Source: Sorangium cellulosum So ce56 (GTDB lineage: Bacteria > Myxococcota_A > Polyangia > Polyangiales > Polyangiaceae). From it: DNA of 64,000 bases. The position numbers and the translations under genes were made by a program. Below, piece after piece: positions 57,529 through 64,000 of this stretch (positions are counted from its first letter, which is position 1; every line of letters begins with the position of its first letter). The stretch lies in assembly GCF_000067165.1 (NCBI RefSeq), contig NC_010162.1, positions 9,183,001 through 9,247,000 on the forward strand, read 5' to 3'. Under the pieces are notes generated by a model that saw only the letters and a program-made list of their open reading frames with translations, ran no database searches and had not been told where the DNA came from.

Positions 57529-57771
57529 GCGCTCACGAGCGCGACGAGAGCGCCGCGCCCCCGGCGCCCACAGGGCGCGGGACGCCCCTTCCCGGATCCC
57601 GCGGAGCACCGCCTCGACGTCCCGCGCCGCGCCCCCCCCGGGGCAGCTGGCTGCCTCCAGGCCATCGGATCCGAGCTCCCCGGGGCAGCTGGCGTCACGT
57701 GAACCCTGGCGAACCGAGCTCCCGCTCCGCGCCACGAGCGCCGATGACAACCGCCACGCGCTTGCACTACG
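57529..57771. other. Upstream region of the HEPN-like/KGGVGR unit
   Basis: About 240 bases. CCCCGGGGCAGCTGGC occurs twice (near 57642 and 57683). No gene; the promoter of the two-gene unit should be here. Confidence 0.4.
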
Positions 57772-58401
57772 GTGCCGGCCGTGCCCTGGAGTGACCACAT
57801 CATCCCAGCGCCGCACGCCGGGACCCGGCCCGTCTTCAAGCGGACGGGAGATGCGGTGGAGGACGTGCTCGCGGCGCTCGCGAAGGTCGACGACGACGTC
57901 GGCGATCACGTGAACATCACCCGCGAGGAGATGCGAGCGTGCTTCGAGTACGCGAGCACGCTCGTCGCCGATCGGATGATGCAGCGGGCCGACCCCGGCG
58001 GCGCCAAGACGCACGTCAGCTCCGAGCAGCTCAAGAGAGCCTTCCGGCGCCACAAGGACGCCGGACTCGACGGCGCCGAGCGGAGCGACTCGTCGCTGCT
58101 CCTCGTCATCTACGCGATCGAGTGCGGCCTCAAGCGGGTCCTACTCGACAGGAGAGGCAAGAAGACCACGCTCAAGCTCGACAAGGACGACCTGACGCAC
58201 CACCTCGACGAGCTGCTCCGACTGGTCGGCCAGACGCCGCGCTTTCACGCGGTCAGTTTGGTGGAGCCCGACGAGGACGTGGGCCCGGACCGGATCCACG
58301 AGGCGCTGCGCTACGGGCGGCGCCTGTCCGTGGATTCCCGTAGAAGGCTCCTGATCTCGGCAAAAGCGGTGCTGAAGTACCTCGAGGAGAACATCCGATG
58401 A
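57772..58401 (+). CDS. HEPN-like small helical protein (partner of KGGVGR ATPase)
   Basis: 209 residues (GTG 57772; another GTG nine bases on). N-terminal AVEDVLAALAKVDDDVGDHV, ITREEMRACFEYASTLVADR; a middle segment SSEQLKRAFRRHKDAGLDGA; then a HEPN-type core: SLLLVIYAIECGLKRVLLDR, RGKKTTLKLDKDDLTHHLDE, LLRLVGQTPRFH; and a last helical part (IHEALRYGRRLSVDSRRRLL, ISAKAVLKYLEENI). The IECGLK-x-x-L...THHLDELL pairing of helices is how HEPN proteins often read, but the catalytic R-x4-6-H is not clearly present. Its stop overlaps the ATPase start by four bases (ATGA), so the two are made together. Confidence 0.6.
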   Translation: MPAVPWSDHIIPAPHAGTRPVFKRTGDAVEDVLAALAKVDDDVGDHVNITREEMRACFEYASTLVADRMMQRADPGGAKTHVSSEQLKRAFRRHKDAGLDGAERSDSSLLLVIYAIECGLKRVLLDRRGKKTTLKLDKDDLTHHLDELLRLVGQTPRFHAVSLVEPDEDVGPDRIHEALRYGRRLSVDSRRRLLISAKAVLKYLEENIR

Positions 58402-61037
58402 CCCCGTTGTACACATGGCGAGACGTGGAGCGCGCCCTGCGAGGCGAGGAGGCTCCGCCCTGGCTCGAAGTCTCGGCGGACCTCGAGGCGCTCAACGTCA
58501 CGTGCGCGCCCGGACGCCGCGCGGAGGTGGCGAGGCGACTCGCCGATGTGTTCGGACCCAAGATCGCCGTCGATGGCGTGACGCTGGCGCTCGAGTCGAC
58601 GCTCGAGGCCCCCCGATCGCTCCGCATCGAGATTCACGAGTCAGGCGAAGACGCGACGCCGTCGCCTCACGTGGTCCGCCCCCTCTGGACCGACGCCAAG
58701 GAAGTCCCGGCCCATATCCTTCCGCTCCCCGAGGGCTCTCCGAGGCTCGCCGCGTTCTATTCGTACAAGGGCGGCGTCGGCCGTACGACCACGCTTCTGG
58801 CCACCCTCGGAGCGCTGATCGAGCCGCCCCCGCGAGGGGGCCATGTTCTCGTGGTCGACGCGGATCTCGAGGCCCCGGGGCTGACGTTCGAGATCCCCGG
58901 CCCCCCCGACCGCTTCTGCCTGCTCGATTTCCTCGCGCTTGTGCACGACGCGGACGACTGGCGCGCCGTGCTCCCGCTCGCCACCGAGCGGCTCCGCCTG
59001 AACAGCGAAGGGGTGGAGCTCTCCGGGGGTCGCGCCACCTTCTATTTCCTCCCGTCCCACCGCGACAAGGAGCAGCTCTTCGCGCAGCCGGTCACGATCG
59101 AGCAGGTCGTGCGAGGACCGGGGCGGGCGCACGTCATCGCGGAGGCGCTCGCGGCGCTGGGTCAGGCGCTCGGCGTCGATGTTGTCCTCCTTGATCTCCG
59201 CGCGGGCGTCACCGAGCTCTCCTCCCCTCTCCTGCTGGATCCGCGGGTCCAGACGATCCTGGTGACGTCGTGCAGCGGGCAGTCGATCCGGGGTACCACC
59301 TTCGTGCTGGAGCGCATGAGAAGCCGCGTGCGGAAGGAAAGGCGCCCCGAGGTGGTCCTCTCGATGATCCCTCCCTCCTTCACGAGCGAGGCCATCGCGC
59401 GCCTCTCCGGTGATTTGCAGGACTCCATTCCTCACGCCGCCGACGACATCGCGGAGGAAGCGGTGCAGGGCAACGTACATGAGGCCCGCTTCGCGGAGGA
59501 GCTCATCCGGTTCGATTCCGTCGAGCATCTACTGCGCGATCTGCTCCCCGGGACAGACCTGGGGAAGCGCGCAGCGCCCCGGCTCGCGGCGCTGCTCGCG
59601 CCCCGGGTGACGCCCGCGGTCACGGCCTCACCGGATCCATCGGCACGCGGCCTGAAAGCGGTCGCAGCGGAAGCCAGGAAGCTCGAGTATGCGGAGGGCA
59701 ACGCCAAGCTCGGCCTCCTGGTGACCCCGGCCCTCGCGGCGCTGGTCGACCAATTCCCCATGGGCCTCCCCGCCGCCGTGGTGCTGGGCGCGAAGGGGGC
59801 CGGGAAGACCTTCGCCTGGGGTCAGATGGTCCTGGCCGGCGACTGGCGGAAGTTCTCCACGCTGGTCTCCAGCAGCGCCCCCGCTCTTCCGCTCCCGGGT
59901 CAACATCAGGCGTTCGTCTTTCCTCTCCTCAGCCCGGCGAACAAACAGCCGGATCTCGCCGCGAAGGTGGCGGACGCCGAGCGTCTCGTCTGGGAAGCCC
60001 TCGGCCCGGGCACGGAGGCACCGCTCACCGAGGACGCGATGCGCACCGACCTCGATCGAGCCCCCACGCGGGACACGGACGACACGGAGTTCTGGACCCG
60101 GCGCGTCGCCGCGCGCCTCGGTCTTCCAGCGACCGCCGGGGTGAGCGTCGAGGCCGTCGCCGCCGCGCTCGCCAAGCGCGGCGTGGCCGTGTGCCTCGCG
60201 ATCGACGGAATCGAGGACTCGTTCCAGCCCGGCCCCCAATCCCCCCTCAGCGAAGGCCAGCAACGTCTCCTGCGAGATCTGCTCCAGCGCTTCACGCTCC
60301 GGGTGCGCGACCTGCGCTCGCCCCACCTCGGCGTCGTCACCTTCGTGCGCCGAGATCTCGCGCAGGCCGCGATCGTGCAGAATTTCGGCCAGTTCGAGGC
60401 GCTCCACGGCAAGTTTTCCATCGTCTGGACGTCGACGGAGGCGCTGCGGCTCGTGGCCTGGATCCTCGATCGCGCGGGGCTCCACGTCATCGATCCGGAG
60501 CGCATCCCGCTCGCGCCTTACGACGAGCTGCGCCAGGGACTCAAGGCCTTCTGGGGCGACCGCCTGGGCTCCGAGAGATCCCGCGAAGCCCACACCGATC
60601 GCTGGGTCGTCGCCGCCCTGTCCGACTTCCAGGGCCGCCTGCAGGCCCGCGATCTCGTGCGGCTCGTCCGGGTCGCGGCGGAGAAGGTGCCCGACGAGCC
60701 CAAGCTGACACCGCGATCGCTCCGCGATGCGCTCGTCGAGTGCTCGGCAGCGAAGATCAAGGAGCTCGAGGTCGAGATCCCCGGTCTCTTGCCTCTGTTC
60801 GAGCGTCTTCGCAAGGCGCCCGAGGAGCGGCGAAAAATTCCCTTTCAGGCGGAGGATTTCGAGCTCACGCGCGCGGAGGTCACCTTTCTCGAGACCCACG
60901 GCGTGGTCATCCGTGTCGAGCAGGATGAGCTCTATCTCCCCGAGATCGTGCGGCACGGTCTCGGCTTCCGCATGGACAAGGGCCGCCGCGCCCGCGTCCT
61001 CGCCCTCTACCGCGCCGCGCAGGCCCGGCGCCCGTGA
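58398..61037 (+). CDS. KGGVGR-variant ParA/MinD-like ATPase fused to a second P-loop module
   Basis: 879 residues. N-terminal 115 residues are a small alpha/beta region (RRAEVARRLADVFGPKIAVD). A ParA/MinD-type ATPase follows: AAFYSYKGGVGRTTTLLATL (deviant Walker A with Arg for the usual Lys), VLVVDADLEAPGLTFEIPGP (A'), DVVLLDLRAGVTELSSPLLL (Walker B), ILVTSCSGQSIRGTTFVLER. From about residue 410 a second NTPase: LPAAVVLGAKGAGKTFAWGQ (Walker A), VAVCLAIDGIEDSFQPG (Walker B), VVTFVRRDLAQAAIVQNFGQ (sensor-like), then a winged-helix-like C-terminus (FELTRAEVTFLETHGVVIRV). Coupled to the HEPN-like gene by a four-base overlap. A defence or signalling role is inferred from the architecture and pairing only. 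Confidence 0.8.
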   Translation: MTPLYTWRDVERALRGEEAPPWLEVSADLEALNVTCAPGRRAEVARRLADVFGPKIAVDGVTLALESTLEAPRSLRIEIHESGEDATPSPHVVRPLWTDAKEVPAHILPLPEGSPRLAAFYSYKGGVGRTTTLLATLGALIEPPPRGGHVLVVDADLEAPGLTFEIPGPPDRFCLLDFLALVHDADDWRAVLPLATERLRLNSEGVELSGGRATFYFLPSHRDKEQLFAQPVTIEQVVRGPGRAHVIAEALAALGQALGVDVVLLDLRAGVTELSSPLLLDPRVQTILVTSCSGQSIRGTTFVLERMRSRVRKERRPEVVLSMIPPSFTSEAIARLSGDLQDSIPHAADDIAEEAVQGNVHEARFAEELIRFDSVEHLLRDLLPGTDLGKRAAPRLAALLAPRVTPAVTASPDPSARGLKAVAAEARKLEYAEGNAKLGLLVTPALAALVDQFPMGLPAAVVLGAKGAGKTFAWGQMVLAGDWRKFSTLVSSSAPALPLPGQHQAFVFPLLSPANKQPDLAAKVADAERLVWEALGPGTEAPLTEDAMRTDLDRAPTRDTDDTEFWTRRVAARLGLPATAGVSVEAVAAALAKRGVAVCLAIDGIEDSFQPGPQSPLSEGQQRLLRDLLQRFTLRVRDLRSPHLGVVTFVRRDLAQAAIVQNFGQFEALHGKFSIVWTSTEALRLVAWILDRAGLHVIDPERIPLAPYDELRQGLKAFWGDRLGSERSREAHTDRWVVAALSDFQGRLQARDLVRLVRVAAEKVPDEPKLTPRSLRDALVECSAAKIKELEVEIPGLLPLFERLRKAPEERRKIPFQAEDFELTRAEVTFLETHGVVIRVEQDELYLPEIVRHGLGFRMDKGRRARVLALYRAAQARRP

Positions 61038-61040
61038 ACC

Positions 61041-61273
61041 GGCGGCCGGGTCGCTCCCGGCGAGCGCCTGCTCCGCCGCGTGCAGGTAGAAATCCACCGC
61101 GAGCCGCGGCTCGCCGCCCCGCTCGAAGTGCTCGGCGAGCACCTTGGCGTCGTGCTCTCCCGCCTGCAGGAGCCACTCGGCGGCGAGCCGGTGACCGAGC
61201 GCGCGATCGTGGTCCGGGAGCGTCACGTGGCAGCCATCGCGGATGAGCGCATGCCGGAACGCTTCTTTTACCT
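61041..61273 (-). pseudogene. Fragment of a kinase/ATPase-TPR signalling protein
   Basis: The minus strand reads AFRHALIRDGCHVTLPDHDR, ALGHRLAAEWLLQAGEHDAK, VLAEHFERGGEPRLAVDFYL, HAAEQALAG, the region between the ATPase and TPR parts of the large myxobacterial serine/threonine kinase-ATPase proteins (typical ...FRHALLRDAAY... ALGHRLAGEWLE...A.HFE.GGE). A stop precedes the fragment and it runs into the antisense of the ATPase gene, so only about 75 residues remain. Confidence 0.7.
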
Positions 61274-61288
61274 ACGCGCCGAGACGGT

Positions 61289-61738
61289 TCAGGCCGAGGT
61301 TTTCGCGGGCTCCGACTCCGCCGTCCCCGGCTTCACGGGCTCGGCGAGGCCCTTGCCGAGCAGGACGAACAGCAGGATGAGCCCGACCGTGAGCAGGATG
61401 TGGCCCACCCCCGCGGTCCACGGCACGGCCTCCGGCACGTGGTAGCCGAGCACGGTCGCGATGCCGTGGACGCCCATCGTGCTCACAGTGATCGCGACCC
61501 CCGCGTTGTAGAACCAGAAGAAGTACGTGAACAGCGTCGCCCCGGACAGCTGAAACTGCTTATCGAGGGCGAGGACGATCAGGAAGCCCAGCGTGCCCAG
61601 GGCGAGCAGGTGGGTGTGCATGAGGGCCAATTGGGTCTCGCCGGGGAAGTGATTGACCTTGGTGAACTCCCGGTAGAACAGCCCGGAGACCACTCCGAGG
61701 ATCATGCAGACGTGTGCTGCGTTATACGACTTCCGCAT
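61289..61738 (-). CDS. DUF2871-type membrane protein
   Basis: 149 residues from ATG 61738: RKSYNAAHVCMILGVVSGLF, YREFTKVNHFPGETQLALMH, THLLALGTLGFLIVLALDKQ, FTYFFWFYNAGVAITVSTMG, AGVGHILLTVGLILLFVLLG. Four membrane helices with conserved HxH-like positions (LMHTHLLALG) and the Y-N-A-G-V motif characteristic of the DUF2871 family. Function unknown. A longer frame to 61810 is rejected because the family starts here. Confidence 0.75.
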   Translation of the reverse strand: MRKSYNAAHVCMILGVVSGLFYREFTKVNHFPGETQLALMHTHLLALGTLGFLIVLALDKQFQLSGATLFTYFFWFYNAGVAITVSTMGVHGIATVLGYHVPEAVPWTAGVGHILLTVGLILLFVLLGKGLAEPVKPGTAESEPAKTSA

Positions 61739-61802
61739 TTCGGCGCTCGCTCCCTGTGATCGACCATCGCCCCGATAGGACTCCTTCAAGCACTTGATAG
61801 GG

Positions 61803-62219
61803 TCACGCACGGCGGCGGAGCTGCAGCGCGCCGAGCGCGACGCAGAGCACGGCGGTGCCCCAGTGCATCGCGAGGTAGCCCGGGTGAGCGCCGCGCCACG
61901 CGAGCACGATGGCTCCGTCGACGACGGGGATCACGGAGCCGAGGAGCAGCGTGAGCGCCGCGGCGCGCCGCTCGCCAAGGAGCGTGACGGCGATGAGCAA
62001 GGCGCCGAAGGAGAGGTCGCGCGCTCCCTTGGCGACAGCGTACGCGGCGAGGCCAGCGAGCGGCACGCCGAAGCCCGCAGCCGCGGCGCCGGGGACGACC
62101 AGGAAACGCGCGCCGATGAAGCACAGCGTGAGGCCGGTGAGCAGCGTGGCGATGCCCGCGCCGCCGAGGCGGCGCGACGGGAGGGACGAGGCGGAGGGAG
62201 CGATAGCGGCGTCGTTCAT
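61803..62219 (-). CDS. DUF4267-type small membrane protein
   Basis: 138 residues from ATG 62219: NDAAIAPSASSLPSRRLGGA, GIATLLTGLTLCFIGARFLV, VPGAAAAGFGVPLAGLAAYA, VAKGARDLSFGALLIAVTLL, GERRAAALTLLLGSVIPVVD, GAIVLAWRGAHPGYLAMHWG. Four helices; the F-I-G-x-R-F-L-x-x-P...A-x-G-F-G pattern and G-A-R-D-L fit the DUF4267 family. Function unknown. It is divergent from the AraC gene (108 bases apart), a common layout for regulator and target. Confidence 0.75.
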   Translation of the reverse strand: MNDAAIAPSASSLPSRRLGGAGIATLLTGLTLCFIGARFLVVPGAAAAGFGVPLAGLAAYAVAKGARDLSFGALLIAVTLLGERRAAALTLLLGSVIPVVDGAIVLAWRGAHPGYLAMHWGTAVLCVALGALQLRRRA

Positions 62220-62327
62220 GGGCTGGATGTAGCTCTCGGCGGATGCGCCCGCGATGGCCGGCGCGCGCAACGAATGTCCCCAGACGCTCACGTTGCGAGC
62301 GCTATGGATCATCGCTAGGCTCGCGCC

Positions 62328-63263
62328 ATGTACCAGGATGACCCGCTATCGAGCCGATTTTCCATGGCAAAGCTGTCGTCCGAGCTCGTCTGCCGGACCG
62401 CTGCGCGAGGGGCCTGGGCGCTCGAGCTTCCGGCGCGTCCGATCCTGGTGCTCCACCACGTGACCGAGGGGAGCTGCGTGCTGCGCGCCGGGCGAGAGGC
62501 CGTCTCGCTCTACCAGGGCGACGTGGCGCTGGTGCGACCGAACGTGGGGCACCGCGTCGACCACGGCGACGCGAGGGCGAAGCCCGTGCTCCTCGACCGG
62601 TGGCTCGAGGTCGCGCGAGAGGAGGACGGCGAGCGCGTGCTCGGCCGCGGCGCCGCCACGGCGCGCGCGCTGTGCGGCGTGTTCCGGTTCGAGCACGACG
62701 CGCTCGCCCCCTTGCTGCAGGTCCTGCCGACGGTGATCCACGCCGGCGCGCGGGCCATCGAGGCGCGGCCCTCGTTTGCCGGCGCGCTGGCGCGCCTCAG
62801 GAGCGAGCTGCACGAGGCGCGCCCGGGGGCGGGGCTGGCTCGCCGCCGCTGGCTCGAGCTCATCCTCATCGAGCTCGTGCGGCTGCTCGCCGACCGCGAG
62901 CCCGCGAAGCTCGCCGCGCTCGGCGCCACGCAGGACGCCGTCGTCGCCCGCGCGATCGCCGAGCTCGTGCACGACCCGGCGCGCGCGTGGGACGTCGACA
63001 CCCTGGCGCGGACGGTGGGCGTCTCGCGCGCCACGCTCGCCCGGCGGTTCCTCGAGGCCACGGGCGCGCCGCCCATGGCGTACCGGGCGACGCTGCGCAC
63101 CGAGCACGCGCGCCGCCTGCTCCGCGAGACGACGCTGTCGAACCAGCAGATCGCCCACGCGGTCGGGTTCGCCACGGTGCAGGCGTTTCAGCGCGCGTTT
63201 CGGCGCGAGACCGGGGCGACGCCGTCGGCCGTCCGCGCGCAGCTGCGCGCAGCGCACGGCTGA
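62328..63263 (+). CDS. AraC-family transcription regulator with cupin_6-type sensor
   Basis: 311 residues. N-terminal cupin: ELPARPILVLHHVTEGSCVL, YQGDVALVRPNVGHRVDHGD (metal/ligand-type His positions), a helical middle (FEHDALAPLLQVLPTVIHAG, LARRRWLELILIELVRLLAD), then two AraC HTH motifs: DVDTLARTVGVSRATLARRF and TLSNQQIAHAVGFATVQAFQ with FRRETGATPSAVRAQLRA. The complete DNA-binding domain is present. It probably controls the divergent DUF4267 gene and may regulate itself. Confidence 0.9.
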   Translation: MYQDDPLSSRFSMAKLSSELVCRTAARGAWALELPARPILVLHHVTEGSCVLRAGREAVSLYQGDVALVRPNVGHRVDHGDARAKPVLLDRWLEVAREEDGERVLGRGAATARALCGVFRFEHDALAPLLQVLPTVIHAGARAIEARPSFAGALARLRSELHEARPGAGLARRRWLELILIELVRLLADREPAKLAALGATQDAVVARAIAELVHDPARAWDVDTLARTVGVSRATLARRFLEATGAPPMAYRATLRTEHARRLLRETTLSNQQIAHAVGFATVQAFQRAFRRETGATPSAVRAQLRAAHG

Positions 63264-63298
63264 GTCACCGCGCAGGAACGTCGGCGTGACGCGTCACA

Positions 63299-64000
63299 TC
63301 ACGCGACGGGCGGCGGCGGCGGCGGCGGTAGCGAGGGCTGCTCGCCCTCGAGGCGCCGGCGCACGTACCCGAGGTGCAGGTAAAGCTGGTAGAGAGCCGC
63401 CATCGCCCCGAGCGGGACCGATACGGTGGCGAGCTTCTCCTCCAGCTGACGGAGCGTCGCGATCATCTCCGCGCGCCGCGCCGGATCCGGCGGGCCGGCG
63501 AGCTCCCGCTGCGCGCGGCGCAAGATCTCGTAATGGCGGTAGATCCGCGCGCTGATCCGCCAGTTGTACAGGGGCTGCGCGATCTTGAAGATGGAGAAGA
63601 TCACCGTCGCCAGCGGCAGCAGCATGAGCTTCAGCCGGCTCACCATCGACGCAGGCCAGAACGGCAGGACGCGCTGCAGGAGCGAGGGCCCCTCCTCGAG
63701 GTAACGCCGCGCCTCGGGGCGGAGCGGCGCCTCCACGAACCGCGCGGACGGGAACTCGCCGGGCGCGTCGAGGAGGTTGCCCGGCTCGTGCGCGGCGCGC
63801 GCCGCCTCGATCAGGAGCGGGACCAGCGCGGGGTGGAGCGTCGCGTTGGCGACCAGCGCGGCCGGCGGGGCGAGCAACGGGCTCGGCGCGGGCGGGATGT
63901 TGCGCTCGAGGTCGAGCAGCCCCTCGCTGAGCACGACGCTCGTCAGATAGGGGTAGCGGCGCGCGTAGCTCTGGTGCTGGCGCAGGGTCATGAGGCGCAC
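63299..64000 (-). CDS. TAXI-type TRAP binding protein with membrane anchor, C-terminal part
   Basis: Open to the right edge; 233 residues visible, so the N-terminus lies outside. LRQHQSYARRYPYLTSVVLS, EGLLDLERNIPPAPSPLLAP, PAALVANATLHPALVPLLIE, AARAAHEPGNLLDAPGEFPS is the end of a TAXI-family (NMT1-like) solute-binding domain. A membrane segment follows (LKLMLLPLATVIFSIFKIA) and then a charged helical, Pro-ended tail (AEMIATLRQLEEKLATVSVP). Such fusions of a TAXI domain to a membrane segment are known, but the ligand is not. Confidence 0.7.
   Translation of the reverse strand: MRLMTLRQHQSYARRYPYLTSVVLSEGLLDLERNIPPAPSPLLAPPAALVANATLHPALVPLLIEAARAAHEPGNLLDAPGEFPSARFVEAPLRPEARRYLEEGPSLLQRVLPFWPASMVSRLKLMLLPLATVIFSIFKIAQPLYNWRISARIYRHYEILRRAQRELAGPPDPARRAEMIATLRQLEEKLATVSVPLGAMAALYQLYLHLGYVRRRLEGEQPSLPPPPPPPVA

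Overview
The window looks like a stretch of a large, very GC-rich deltaproteobacterial-type chromosome, most likely a myxobacterium of the Sorangium/Polyangium kind. This is inference from gene content: many lipoproteins with a short signal peptide and a long Gly/Ser/Thr-rich linker, beta-propeller, spondin-like and leucine-rich surface proteins, ECF sigma factors, an FHA/sigma-54 activator, and a high load of mobile DNA. No rRNA, tRNA or CRISPR array was seen.

Layout. (a) 1-20 kb is mostly chromosomal: a HEAT-type repeat protein cut by the window edge, an AlkD-like DNA alkylation repair protein, a four-helix-bundle gene bracketed by inverted hexamer arrays, a run of surface lipoproteins (SBBP propeller, ferritin-like, leucine-rich), a coupled sigma/anti-sigma/caspase-like operon (9.0-11.9 kb), secreted Cys-rich proteins, an acetoacetate-decarboxylase-like protein, a BlaI/BlaR1-type repressor and M56 peptidase pair with two visible operators, a GFA-type enzyme and a pirin. 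(b) 20.7-34.8 kb is a mobile-element graveyard: an IS3-type element with an A8 frameshift site, a group II intron lying against a truncated IS66 transposase, a complete IS66 element with a perfect 8-bp target duplication, a second IS66 copy whose transposase has lost its catalytic core, and between them a lower-GC islet of small membrane/periplasmic genes with duplicated gene ends. (c) 34.8-39.2 kb holds four co-oriented genes of defence-island character: a Schlafen/AlbA_2 protein, a DUF3892 protein, an AbiJ-like protein with a C-terminal nuclease-like domain, and a GIY-YIG-like protein. (d) 40-49 kb returns to chromosomal genes: spondin-domain lipoprotein, alpha/beta hydrolase, a cytochrome P450 remnant, a JmjC-like cupin, a proline-repeat lipoprotein, membrane proteins and an ECF sigma/reductase pair. 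(e) 49.4-51.4 kb is a second group II intron whose reverse transcriptase is frameshifted; it sits at the 3' end of a DUF1287 gene. (f) 52-64 kb contains a heme-oxygenase-fold protein, a lipoprotein, a Tat-type serine hydrolase, the FHA/sigma-54 activator, a two-gene unit of a small HEPN-like helical protein plus a large ATPase with a KGGVGR P-loop and a second P-loop, small membrane proteins, an AraC regulator and the end of a TAXI-type binding protein.

The strongest candidates for undescribed biology are the HEPN-like/KGGVGR-ATPase pair (57.8-61.0 kb), the AbiJ-like nuclease fusion inside the 35-39 kb cluster, and the sigma/anti-sigma/caspase-barrel operon. Most long open frames on the opposite strand are artefacts of the high third-position GC and were not annotated.
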